Source: Cladorrhinum sp. PSN259
Taxonomy: Eukaryota; Ascomycota; Sordariomycetes; Sordariales; Podosporaceae
Assembly (NCBI GenBank): GCA_033725935.1
Contig: MU867087.1
Location: 372,001-436,000 of the forward strand
Reading direction: 5' to 3'
DNA length: 64,000 nucleotides
Shown here: piece by piece, positions 22,343 to 33,506 of the stretch
Numbering within the stretch: position 1 is the first letter of the stretch
How the letters are laid out: each line of letters starts with the position of its first letter
Made by a program: the position numbers and the translations under genes
The notes under the pieces: generated by a model
The model's input: the letters and a program-made list of their open reading frames with translations, nothing else
Databases searched by the model: none
Told to the model about the DNA's origin: nothing

Positions 22343-24451
22343 TTGTTTTTATTATTATATTTACTTTATTTTATGCTTTTAGAAGTGTTGCTGAACTGAC
22401 AAGTTTGAATTGGAAGTTTAAAGTCTCGCACCAACAAGCAAACAAGGGGGTTCGAAGCGCAAGTACTGTTTGATTTGAAGAGCCACGGGCAGTGCTTATG
22501 TAAAAAGCGGAATCATCACAGTTTTTGCAATTAAGTAACGCCGGGGGTATGTAGTTCATAACTTGGATTTTTTATTTCAACTCAGTGGGCTTGCTCGAAC
22601 GACGGGAATAATACGACATAACTTACAATAAAACAAACGTTGAACCTGTGCTTGGGCTCCTCCAAATGATTGAGTACTAATAAGGCCGCATTAGTGAATG
22701 AGCCTCACTGCGATCTTGCCAGTTTACCGTAACATACAAATAAAACATGATCATTAAACTGACGAGGGATGGGTTATCATTTCTTTGACTTGACGCGTTT
22801 TTCAATCTTCTCATAGTAGGATTTCAATTGGCATGAACTCTTTGTCTGCAGGGTTATTGCTTTTTTGATTTGGCAAAAAGCCCCCGGATTCGGGTTGCAG
22901 GTAACAGAGTTTTTCCGAATCCTCATTCTCGAATTCTTGCCTGTTTTTGGCGTTGGCAGTTACATCTGCTTTCCAATCTGAGGTGAGATCTTCTGCGTTT
23001 TTTATTTATTTATTTATTTTTACCCCCCAGACTTTGTTTACTTTGGATCTTACTGCATGCTGTGATGCTGAAGTAGTAGCTTATGTTGCACGGGCTTTTC
23101 TGCAGTGGCCTTTGTGTTCTTCAGAAGAGAAAGCATTCAAGAATCTCTGCGCGGAGAACTTTTGAGAAGATCATCAAAAGCAAACACTCATATTCCTGTT
23201 CTAGCATTCGAGGAGGATTCGTGATTATCATTTTAAAAACAACAAGGGCAATATGTAGGGCTGACAATCATCACCCTGACGTTGAATTGTTTTTCCTAGA
23301 ACGGCCATAAGATTACTGCTTGCTAGGTTGTTTGGGCTTGGCAGCTATATGCTCGGCACACCATATCCGGCGTTTTATTCGAGGAAGACCTGGAAAGCAA
23401 ACAGCCTTTGCTTTGGTGGTTCTAAAATACCGTCGGGGAATGGCAACAAGAATAAAATTTCCTGGGCAGGCAAGCTAAGCGCGCTTGTACGGGCGGTAAA
23501 GAATGCAGCTCAGCCACCATGTGCTGTTGCTCAACGATCTTTTGTTCACTGAAACCAGCGGCCGAGGACCAGCGGATGCAGTCAGAATAAAAGTCAGCAT
23601 GTTTAAAGAGTCTATGTGGAAAGAGCAAGTCGGGGAGACGGGATGATATGGGGTTCCGTAGATGTGGGCGAGCAAGTACAACTTGACATGCCCAGGAAAT
23701 CAAACGGCAGGAACCGTGGCTACCATAAACCATGCCTCTTGCTTGCTTGCAGTTAACTTGAAGGGTCTTGACGACGGGAATTAAACTTTTTTTCCGCCAT
23801 CGGATGGCAGGTGCTCATCTTTGCAACTTGAAACCCTTCTGGTCAAGGTAGTGCAACGGTCTCGTCTCCCCGACTTACATCCGACTTGATGCCAACCAAG
23901 TACTGTTTGCTGTCAGGTCGTTTGTGGGTGGTGAAAAACCTGTGATGCCGGCCCCGATTTATCTCTCGACGTGGTATGCTTTCCAACCTGGTCCCAGAAC
24001 AGCACGCTGCGCACGTCAGCCACTATCGAGCCCGACCCTGGTGTGGAAAATCGGGGCCCATTGACTAGTTGTAGATCCCGTTCCCTAGCGACACTCTTGA
24101 TTTAGAACTTTGCACCACCAGCTTGAGCATGCCAAGTCTAAAAAGTCCGCCCCCTGCAATACAGTTGCCTGGGGGATCCCCAAGGGCCCCTCTACGGAGC
24201 TTCCTCGCTGCGTCGTAGCGCTGACAGAGCATCTAGAGTCAATGCTTGGCTTTAATCTTGTCAATGTCCCATTGGCGAAACGACGACAAGTTGGGTTGAA
24301 AGTCCCCATGGCTCCACATACCTTCATTTAACCTCAGCCATCGATCTGGAGAGAGGCTGAGCCACTTGGACCCCGATGCTTGTCTCCAGCCAAGGCCTTC
24401 TAGACAGGGGGGAGGAGACTTCTCGGAGTCTTGTCTTGTGGGTTGTAGCTT
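22343..24451. other. Intergenic, 2.1 kb
   Basis: Gene-poor; AT-richer at its left end and GC-richer toward 24 kb. Open frames are short and without domains. A short tandem run of ttta near 23000 is the only repeat seen. Confidence 0.45.
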
Positions 24452-24459
24452 AATATAAG
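24452..24459 (+). promoter_or_regulatory. TATA box of the M13 peptidase gene
   Basis: AATATAAG lies about 170 bp before the start codon at 24627. A start of transcription near 24485 would give a leader of about 140 nt with no upstream ATG in strong context. Positional inference. Confidence 0.4.
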
Positions 24460-24626
24460 AGCAAGACGGCAGTCCTGTACTTGTTCATCTGAGCATCAAT
24501 CAACATCCTGAGCATTGCAACCTGCATCTCTTGTGACAAGACTTGTTTGCTCATCCTTCTTTCTTTTCCTTTTCTTTCCTTTCCGCCAGCACAACCCTAA
24601 CCAACTGGCCTCGACACACCCCCAAC

Positions 24627-26831
24627 ATGGGTCAGTTCTCGAGCACTCCGGTGTGCACGACGCCAGCATGCGTCAATACGGCTTCCTCCATGCTTTCAAA
24701 CTTGGCTCCACATTGGAAAGAGGTGGATCCGTGTACAAACTTCGAGGAGATGGTCTGCTTTGGCTACAAGGAACGCTTCGCCCTGGATAACAGAGCGATG
24801 GAGGAGCTACACGGGCAGAATCAAAGGATTATGCAGAGAATCCTTGAGGGCACCTATTCGGACGCAGTTCAACTCCGCTCTAGTTCACTTGGTCCTCGGG
24901 CCAATGCTGACCAATTCAATTTTGACCTGCTTCAGCAGAGCTACCAAGCATGCATGGACACCGAGACGCTGTTAAAGAAAGGCGAAGAGCCGGTGTCTAA
25001 GCTGGTCTCCGAGGTCATGGCCAGCTGGCCACTCGTGAGCGACTTGAACAAGACGGCCGACGCAAGCGACTTTGACGCATTGGCCAAGGTTGCTATGGCC
25101 GCGGGTAGAATAGGGGCTTCACCGTGGGGCATCGGTGACGCACATGCCGATTCTTTGAACCCGGTATGTACTTGACCATGCACTTAAATGCCCAACTGCA
25201 CACAAAGCTAACAATCACCCAGGCAGTTCCTTTGCTGATCATTGGTGGCATAACCTTGCTTTCCACACCTGAAGACGACGAAGAAGCACACGCAAAGCTT
25301 GTGTCGACAATCAACGCAACCATCCCCAAGATCTTTCCCACCGTCAATGAAACCACTGCCCTAAAGCTCGCAGAGGGCATGGCAGCTTTTGAAGCTGAAA
25401 TGGCCAAGCAAATCGCTCCGCTCAACGCAGAGGTTGAAGAGAAGATCAAACAAGGGGCGGATCGAGTCGTAAGTGATAACCCACTGCACTTTGCCACTGA
25501 CCATGACGGCTGACACTCCCAAGCATACAAAATTAAGCAGGGTACCCTTTTCCCAGTTGGCAACTACTGCGCCAGAGTTGAGATTAGACAAGCTTGTTCT
25601 CGACTTTATGCCCGCAGGGTACACACCCGAGTTTGTATATCTGGCCGAGGACTACTCCTGGCCTTACATTTCGGCAGCCATCAAGAAACAACCCGTGGCT
25701 GTCCTGCAAGTCTGGTTCGCTCTTAGGACGGCCTCAGTGTTCCAGCCTTATACCATGTCGCCGGAAGGGGAAGCTTTAACCACGACTCCTCGCTGGCAAA
25801 CCTGCATCACGGCGATAGATCAGCAGATGAGGTATGCTTTGGATCGCTTCTACATTCAGCAGACGTACACGGAGCAAGGTCGGGCGGCTGTGACCAAGAT
25901 GGTTGGCAAGATCAAGACCGAGTTCAAGAACAAGCTCAGCAAATATTCTTGGATGGGAGAAGAAGCGAAGAAGCGGGCCATCAAGAAGGTCGACAACATG
26001 TTTGAAGAGGTCGGATACCAGAGCAAGAATCCTAACATCATGAACCCCGATGAGGTCGCAACGTATTACAGCGGTTTGAACATCACCGACGACCACTTCA
26101 GCAACATGTTATCAGCAAACCGGCAGAAGATGGCTCGCGTCCCGGCCGTCTTCAAGACTGGCTACGACAAGCACGAGTGGCAACAATCAGCTTCGACTAT
26201 GAACGCCGCATACAGCCCCTGGGGTAACGGCATTACGATCTTTGCGGGCATCTCCCGGTCACCCTATTTCCATTCGGACCTCCCCCAGTATGCGCTGTAC
26301 GGCGGTCTTGGCACCATTCTCGGACACGAGGTCACGCATGGCTTCGACAACAGCGGGAGCAAGTATGACGAGGAGGGTCGCTTCGGGACCCCTTGGTGGG
26401 ATAATGCCACAGTGGAGGCATACAACAAGAAGGCGCAGTGCTTTGTGGATCAATACGACAAGATGGAGGTTGAGGTTGAGGGTGGAAAGAAGGAGCACGC
26501 GAATGGAAAGTTCACCTTGGGGGAGAACTTATCGGATGCGGCCGGCATTGTCTTGGCCTACGCCGCCTGGGAGGAAGAGCGCAAGTCGATGCCGGACGTC
26601 TGGGATCAGAGCCTGCCCGGCCTGGAGGAGTTTACGCACGAGCAGCTGTTCTTCATGATGTATGCCAACTCCTGGTGCTCCAACACCTCGCCCGCGGCCA
26701 ATCATCGGCGGCTGCTCACTGACGAGCACGCTCACGCATCGCATCGCATCCAAGGTGTGTTGGACAACTCGAGGGCATTCAAGGAGGCCTTCAAGTGCCA
26801 GAAGAAGGAGCCCGAGTGCGAGCTGTGGTAA
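24627..26831 (+). CDS. M13 family (neprilysin-like) metallopeptidase
   Basis: Three exons, 24627-25163, 25223-25468 and 25524-26831, give 696 residues. Introns are 59 and 55 bp; the second uses the acceptor CCCAAG at 25523, the only one that keeps frame. The N terminus has the M13 cysteine pattern (TPACVNTAS...DPCTNFEEMVCFGY). The catalytic domain carries zinc motif GHEVTHGFDNSG (His529, His533), the third ligand Glu595 in GENLSDAAG, NAAYSPWGNGI, SWCSNTSP and the terminal CELW typical of the family. It cleaves peptides on the amino side of hydrophobic residues. M13 enzymes are normally type II membrane or secreted, yet here the protein starts MGQFSSTPVC directly at the domain with no signal peptide or anchor, so an upstream exon may be missed or the enzyme may be intracellular. 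Confidence 0.9.
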
Positions 26832-27497
26832 TCTTGGCCATTTATTTATTTATTTGTTTTTTGCTTCCATATATCTGTTAAGCATAGCGTAGAGTCAATA
26901 TAGACCTTTGGGATTTAAAGGATAACGGTCATGTTCCATCCGAGTTCAAGCATCCCGGATTTTACCAGGAAAAGCTGATCAGCTTAGTTTTCAAGGCTTG
27001 CTCAGACGAAATAGTCAACAGGTCCGAGGTGTGCGTGCTGAACAAGTTAAAGCGGCCCCACCTTTCCCTCACACTTGCGGAGCGATGGCCGTGGTTGCTG
27101 ACGCGTCCTGCGCGGTGATGCCCGTGGTGCCGAACATGGGTGCATAAGGGTAGGGGGTGGGATGAGGGAAATTTCTGTCAGTTCAAGTTCCAATCCAATT
27201 CTTTTCTTCTATTCCTTCTTTTTCTTTTTTTTTAATTCGCAACTTTTTCTTTGCTTAGGTACTCGATATCCATGACGACGACCTTATCACTAAAACAATC
27301 CCCAGATCTCACATCCCGGTCCGCGATTCTCGGTCCGCCGGCTTGGCATTTCTAGCCGTGGATTCCTTGGCATCCCGCATTCTCCGGCAAATCCGAACGA
27401 CTCATACCAAGGACGCCAAGCCCCAGGCCGATTGATCAACAACATCTCCCTTGCTTTTTTTCGGGTCACAGATTTCTATACCGCCAAGTGTATAACA

Positions 27498-27529
<32 letters not shown>

Positions 27530-27773
27530 TGACTTTGTTTTCGTGATTTATTTGTTACATTATTTTCACCTCATACGTTTAAATAGACGAAACAAGACAT
27601 CATCTATCTTGCTTGCGTCTCATGACCAAGTCTCCACACTCGTTTGATCATTCCACTTTCGAGTTTCATTCTTGCATCCAATTTTGTTATCTTCATACTC
27701 ACATTTTGTATTCTCCTGACAGAACAAACCTTTTACATGACAACACATACGTAAATCAACATTATCAGAGACC
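26832..27773. other. Intergenic with a T(26) tract
   Basis: Contains a T run at 27498-27523 and a CT-rich stretch near 27200-27240. It serves as the 3' flank of the M13 gene and promoter of the next gene. No gene supported. Confidence 0.45.
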
Positions 27774-28575
27774 ATGTCTCTCCCGAAACACAAACCTAGA
27801 GAGGGCGAGCGGGACACCGGACCCTTCACCCACGACGCACCCTCATTCGGTCTCCATCATGTCGTCGCATTATTACCGAGCAGATTTCTCCGCGGTGGCC
27901 CGAGAACTATAACTCACATCACGGCATGTTTTGCCTTGTTTTTTCTGGTGATGAAGATGATGATGATGTCGCTGTCGGGGTCTACAGTGATTCTAAGCAA
28001 ACAAGCATCGACAACTAGGACGTGGGTGTGGACGACCGAGGTGGAGGTAGCCAATGCCTTGGATGAAGCAGAGGACATAACTCGAGTCGACAAACAAGAT
28101 GACACTCATACCAAAAAGGGACTCAGAATCGTGGTATTCGGTCAGGACGATGCCGCAACACCAGGACGGATGATGAGTGGGATCAAAGGGGCTAGAATGC
28201 CTTCTTGGACAGATGTCTTGTGTGATGAGGTATGAACACACACTTCTTTGTTTACTGCTATGCTCATGTTTACCTACCCACATTAAATAGCTCAACTGCG
28301 ACACCCTCCTCTCCTTCATCCCGCTGTCCGCAAACCAAAATCACCACGCCCTGACATCAAACACGATTTATCTCGAAGCAATTGAATCGGCACTCAACCA
28401 GTCCTCGGACTCGGAAGGCAACCACCCGTCAATACCGATCCGTTATAACAACATGCCCGATCTATCTTCACAAGTTGACTTCTTTTTATCCCTCAACAAC
28501 AACAACAATTCTGCACAGAAAAACCAAGAAACGCTCTACGTCATATCCCCAGGCCCCAGCGACATTTTGGCGCTC

Positions 28576-28609
<34 letters not shown>

Positions 28610-29505
28610 CATCAACCCTGGGACCGCTCCTCCCCCTCGAAGTCTCCAAAGAAGCAATCAGTTCTCTCGTGGACCACATCCTCGACCAAGCCGACAGGCT
28701 ATATCACTCTTATGCGTCTACATCAACATCAACAAATTCTTTTCGTATTTTTATTCCACTGTTATTAGACCCTACCATCCTTCCCGGTTGGTCTTTTTTT
28801 CCTTCTTCTTCTTCTCGAGGAGAGCCATACATGGATGCCGGAACCAACCTTGAAGAAATCCACAAACAGCGCAACGCGGCGGTTCTGACGCGCCACTTCA
28901 ACTCTTTGTTGACTGATCGAGTTGGTACCTGGGCGTTAGGGCAGCCTCGTCCAGATCCTCAGGCTAGATTTATGGTGTGGGAGAATAGTAGCAGCACTAC
29001 TACCACAACCACAGAGCCAAGCGATGATGATGATGATGATGATGATCACGATGTGAATCCCGGGGATGTTAAACCTGCACCGGAGAGGGACGCCTTCCTA
29101 TTCGATATGCCCGAGTACGTTTTGGACATCATCAGGGATAAACAGCTACGAATTCAGGGGCTGGGTGATGGGGAGGGGTTGGGGGGCAGTGGTGGTGGTG
29201 TTGGTGTTGGGGTTAGAGGTGGGAGGTTTGAGTTCGTGACGGGTACTTGTTTGACGGAATCACCACTAGTACATCCAACAGGACAGGATGGCAAAAAGAA
29301 GAAGAAGGAGAAGGGGGAGACAATAAAAGAAAAGACGAAAACAAAACAGCAAAAAGTGTGTCGAGACCCGGATGAGTATTTATTCTGGGACGACAACAAA
29401 CTGGGCGGGAGAGTCGTGAGGGGACTGGGAAGGTGGGCGGCCGAGGTTGTTAGGAACGGACGGACGGTGAGGGGTGAACTTGGGAGGGGGAGTTGGAGTG
29501 GTTGA
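27774..29505 (+). CDS. Putative membrane-anchored SGNH/GDSL-like protein with degenerate motifs
   Basis: Two exons, 27774-28229 and 28291-29505, give 556 residues; the intron (GTATGA...AAATAG, 61 bp) is phase 0. After a basic N terminus comes a hydrophobic helix (HITACFALFFLVMKMMMM), so a type II membrane topology is likely. The segment RIVVFGQDDAATP, then MPSWTDVLCDEVLNCDTLLSFIP, looks like the start of fungal GDSL-type esterases. Near the C terminus YLFWDDNKLGGRVVRGLGRWAAEV resembles their FWD-x-x-H block. In both, the catalytic residues expected (Ser in GDS; His after FWD) are replaced. Low-complexity insertions (Ser run from (TCA)n near 28577, Asp run near 29025, Gly/Val run, Lys run) make the middle poorly constrained. 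The family assignment is tentative; the gene model is better supported than the function. Confidence 0.5.
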
Positions 29506-29972
29506 GGCCTGGTGGGAGTTGTGTGTGTACAGTATACAGTTTTTGTTATCCGGTTATGCCCGATAACGACTTGACTTGAACAAGAATAAAGTTTTCGTTA
29601 TGAAAGAAGGAGAAAGGGAATCGTCAAAGAAATGGATGTCTGGCGGGACACTGTCACAGCCCAATACCTGTTCCCAAGGTCGACTTTGAGAATTGCCTTG
29701 GTCGTGAGTGGACCAGTGCTGCACCGGCTTTGGCCAGTGTAAGGGATGTGCTACCCTTGCCAGGGGTGTGTTGGATCGCGGTAATGCGCAACATATCCCA
29801 CGGCACTTGAGGAGTCCAGCCTCCTCCCCCATCCTTCCTGTAACGGTCTCAAGGCAGTGTATTACAACTAGCTAGGCCATTCTACGAATACACTGAACTA
29901 GAAAGAAACAGTCGAACGCTGTCGCCACTTTTGAAATCATCTTCTCTCAATTCGGCTTCTTACCCTCCTCTA
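29506..29972. other. Intergenic between convergent genes, with a fragment matching the SINE-like 3' end
   Basis: The sequence CCGGTTATGCCCGATAACG at about 29550-29568 matches the hairpin near the 3' end of the SINE-like repeat, but the rest of the element is absent. The remainder shows no gene. Confidence 0.45.
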
Positions 29973-31483
29973 TCAATAGTCCGAATCCGAGTCAGACAAA
30001 GCTTCACAATGACCATGCTTACAACCCTCGCAAAATTGCTTTTGGTGGGGTCCTTTACTCACCCCTGAATAATCAGGCCGTTCTAGATGAATTCCTGCCC
30101 ACTTCTGGATGCGGTAGGACACTCGATCGACATAAGACTGCTCATCCAGCGTAAAGACACCAAGTTGATCGCAAGCCTTGCAGTGCTGGTTGAAAACCTC
30201 AGCGCTGTATCCACCATTAGGATATCCTCGTATCCAGGTAGCAACCTTCTTACTATTCCAGCCCTTTTTGCGACACCTCTTGTTTTTGCATTCGAACGTC
30301 CCCATTACGGACGTGTTATAGTCGTTGTTGTAGCCGTCGTCACTGTTGTTTTCATTGAACCAAATTGTTGGCTTCAAGTTCTTGGAAACTGCATTCCGGA
30401 CATTTTCGTGGAGAGAAGGAAACATGAAGGACTCGGAATCATCTGTCTCTTCCTCAAGTGTGACGGCACGGGCAAATTTCTGCCACAATTCTTCAACTAC
30501 GGCATCCATATTCTTGTTTTTTGGCTGACTCTTTGGTCGCGACGCAGAGCCCGTAGGTAAGAACCCGGCCGACGAAGTGGGCCCGGGATGGGGTGCAGCA
30601 CGAGGACGGGTAGTGCTTGGTCCTGACGCAGAACCCGTAGGCAAGAGCCCGGCCGAGGAAGCGGGCACAGGATGGGGTGCAGCACGAGGATGGGTAGTGC
30701 TTGGTCCCGGCGCAGAACCCGCAGGTAAGAACCCGGCCGACGAAGTGGGCTCGGGACGGGGTGCAGCACGAGGACGGGTAGTGGCTGGTCCTGACTTACG
30801 CCTGGTCGCAGGAGGTATGGTAGGTTTGCCGCTATCTCCTGTCTTCGCAGGGGCATCCATTAACGCCTGGTAAGAAGCCCATATTTGTTTCTCCGCTTCC
30901 GGCCACACTGCAACTATTGCATTGGTATTAAGACCAATAGCACTTAGAGAGGAAGGGCCGACCTGCGGACCATGGGGTGGTCCACTGAGGCGAAGGGCGA
31001 GCAGTCCGGTGCCTTTTACCTCGCGGAAACACGCCAGGCGCTGACCCGATTGGTCTTGAATTGAACTCTTGAGTGGTTCTTGAAAGTTCACGTCAAGCTC
31101 GTACTCGTGGAGACCCAGGATATTACATATTGCTCCAGGGACGTGAAGAACGTTGGTAAGAAGGAGGGTTGTGTGGTTGCTACGGCCGGTGCCGGTTGGC
31201 GACCTCTTGACGGAGAGTGTAACGGAACCAACTCCTTCGATAACTAAGCCATCGGCCAGGTGAGAGCGAAAAGCTACATAGTCATTCCCAAACCAAGAGC
31301 GGTCTCTAGCGACGCTGTCTATATATTAGCAGAAAGGACGGGGATTATAAGCACCCTCATATGAGACAGCCTGCATAGGTGGACGCAATTAAAAGGGCCA
31401 TCATACTGAACATTTGAGCTACTCAAGACCCAGTCCGGGCATGGTAGGGAAGGCATATTTCCTTGAGTCAACATCGACGCCAT
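29973..31483 (-). CDS. Copia-protease-like domain fused to 3CxxC zinc finger
   Basis: Two exons, 31483-31407 and 31314-29973, give 472 residues. The 92 bp intron (GTATGA donor, GACAG acceptor) is the one that keeps frame. Residues about 15-130 (CPDWVLSSSNVHVARDRSWF, then GVGSVTLSVKRSP and LLLTNVLHVPGAICNILG) follow the Ty1/copia protease plus pre-integrase pattern W-x-L-D-S-G...VLHVP...NILS, but the catalytic D-S/T-G is replaced by S-S-S. A linker with three 28-residue Pro-rich repeats (84 bp unit, 30541-30792) follows. The C terminus (about 366-450) is a 3CxxC zinc finger: FECKNKRC, HCKAC and FCEGCKHGHC. The tail is Asp/Ser-rich. The 3CxxC family is fungal and probably binds nucleic acid. 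No membrane or secretion signal. Likely a domesticated retroelement part; function unknown. Confidence 0.75.
30541..30792 (-). repeat. Three tandem 84 bp coding repeats
   Basis: Units begin at 30541, 30625 and 30709. The period is exactly 84 bp (28 codons), and each encodes a GPSTTRPRAAPHPxPxSSAGxLPTGSAS-type block. Because the unit is a multiple of three, copy number can vary without breaking the frame. Confidence 0.85.
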
Positions 31484-31934
31484 CGTGTAATGAGACGAAG
31501 TTGGCCGTGCTGAGCGGCTGCGATAGTGGCTGAGCAAAATAGACGATACAGCACCAAGACAAGACTTGAGCTACAGGGTCATGGAGATGGAAAGATCAAA
31601 AGAGATCGCCTGCGGAGGAAGATGTGCCAGATGTCATGAGCATCATGGAATGCGGGGTACATCTCGTGACTGGAAACGAGGACACGGCTCACTTGATAGT
31701 CTCGCTGGTCCAGCCTGCGGGGTAAATTGATCCGTTGATGCAAGTGGTCTTGATTTGGAATTTGTTACACAAGGTCCCGGCCTCGGATAACTGCCGACAT
31801 GGCGAAGCTCCGAATACCCATCCATCGTATTCGCAAGATGGTAGGTGGGCTTTGTCTTGGATGAGGCATCAATTTTGATTTTATGAGAGGCAAGAAGGAG
31901 ACAGAAATGTGTACTCTATTCTTTGGTGTAAGGT
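31484..31934. other. Intergenic
   Basis: Upstream region of the protease-like/3CxxC gene and 3' flank of the subtilase-like gene. No gene seen. Confidence 0.4.
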
Positions 31935-32030
31935 GGTGGAAGAGAAAGATGGTGGAAGAGAAAGATGGTGGAAGAGAAAGATGGTGGAAGAGAAAGATGG
32001 TGGAAGAGAAAGATGGTGGAAGAGAGAGGT
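31935..32030. repeat. 16 bp minisatellite, six copies
   Basis: Unit GGTGGAAGAGAAAGAT is repeated head to tail from 31935. The first five copies match and the sixth ends in a variant (GAGAGGT). The strand is purine-rich and the period is not a multiple of three, so this is non-coding. No spacers, so not a CRISPR array. Confidence 0.9.
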
Positions 32031-32200
32031 GGTGGGAGCTGTCTCGTACAAGGAAATAGGTCGTGGAGCTTGGGCCACCTACTGCCACAACCCTTATTTT
32101 GCGTAAATGAAGGAATCGAGTTTAAAAAAGACCAAATCAAGTTCATTTACGTGGACACACACGTCGTATATACATATTTCATCCCTCTTCTTGTTTGTTC

Positions 32201-33506
32201 CTAAGGCAAATCCCACCCGTTATAGGCGAGCAGGTTGACCGTGTTTGGTGGACACCCCGTCAAGATATTCGGGATAGCAATTGACTGCATGTACGAGCAC
32301 ATTCCAGACCCAGTCAGCGCGCTGGGGAGTCCGAGGAGGTAGGCGCCCAGCCCAGCTACGTGAGCAGCGCCGAAGCTGGCGCTGGTGAGGGTGGCCTGTT
32401 GTTTTCGCAGTCAGCATGAAATGATATTCACTCGAACAGATGATAACAAGTCTTACCGTCCCACCAGGCGTCGTAGTCAGAATATTCTGCCCAGGAGCCC
32501 AAATGTCAAGGAGAGGACCGTAATCGGTATTAGCAAAGCAGGCATTCCCCACCGTCGTCGAGCCGACCGTGCAGGCCAGAGGCGCACTCTGAGGGGAACT
32601 GCTAATAGGCACGCCGCTGGTGCCGGCCGAAACTGCCACGAATACGTTCTGCATAACCAAGTTTTGAACGGCATTGTTGAGAGCAGTGGATGAAGCGCCG
32701 CCGACCGTAAAACTGGCAACGACACCACCGGGGCACGAGCGAGTTGCAGAATCGGTGGCGACAAAGTTGATCCCCTGGATTACGCCAGATGTGGTTCCCG
32801 AACCTGAGGCGTTCAAGACTTTGACGGCGATGAGCACTGTCTTTTTCGCAACACCGTACGTGGTCGAGCCAATGATTCCGGCAATGTTGGTGCCGTGCCC
32901 GTTGCCGTCGCTATTGCTGCTGTCTGCAAAGTTGGCTCCCCAGACGGCTCTCCCGCCGAATTGAATGTGGGAAACATGGATACCGGTTGCGATGACGTAC
33001 GAACAGGTCCCGATGCCGGCCGAGTTGTCGTACCTGTAGACATTGGAGGGCGTGATGACAGAAGGGCTGTTGGACAGCCGAGCAAGATTCCACGGCGCGC
33101 CGGTCTGGGAGATGATGGCCCGCGGAGCGGTGCCTGTGCTTGTTCCAGGCACGGTAAAGTCGTCTGCCAGGGTGATGACTGCATCCTCTTCGACAAACTC
33201 AACTTCTGCGAGTTTTCGGATGGCTTCGAGGGATGCGGCATCAAGAGAGCCAGCGAATCCCTTGAACGGGCCCTTGAAGATCTGGCTGCTATTGAGCTTC
33301 AGGTTTCCAACGGTGGCGCTGCTCAGAACCGTGCCGGAGGAGGCACCATCTTTGAACTTGACAATGTATTTACCAGGGATGGCCTTTCCAGAGCGCGCTG
33401 AATGGAGAGGAGCACGCTTGGCCACCGGCAGAGACTCGGGTTCAGCAAAGGGAGCAGCAAGGGAAACCGGGAGGAGAGCGACTAGGGCGGCAGTAAGGAA
33501 CAGCAT
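32201..33506 (-). CDS. Proteinase K-like subtilase with lost catalytic residues (S8 pseudoprotease)
   Basis: Two exons, 33506-32457 and 32395-32201, give 414 residues; intron 61 bp, phase 0. A signal peptide (MLFLTAALVALLPVSLA), an I9 propeptide (GKYIVKFKDGASS...VEFVEEDAVITL) and an S8 domain with S8A landmarks are present: ATRSCPGGVVASFTVGG, CTVGSTT, DYGPLLDIWAPGQNI, HVAGLGAYL. The catalytic Asp of YVIDTG is Ala173 (SYVIATG). His204 in GHGTN is kept, though the following His is Asn. The oxyanion Asn of AAGN is Thr296 (SAGTSG). The Ser block GTSMATPHVAG reads SASFGAAHVAG, keeping a Ser (Ser357). A secreted inactive homologue is the likely state. The frame is intact over the whole length, so this is not simple decay. 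Confidence 0.88.

Noticed and set aside
25541..25700. Acceptor AAGCAG at 25540 for the second intron of the M13 gene
   Set aside because: It puts the third exon in a wrong frame; the acceptor at 25523 keeps the peptidase frame.
31935..32030. Regular repeats suggesting a CRISPR array
   Set aside because: Units are head to tail with no spacers, in a eukaryotic genome; it is a minisatellite.
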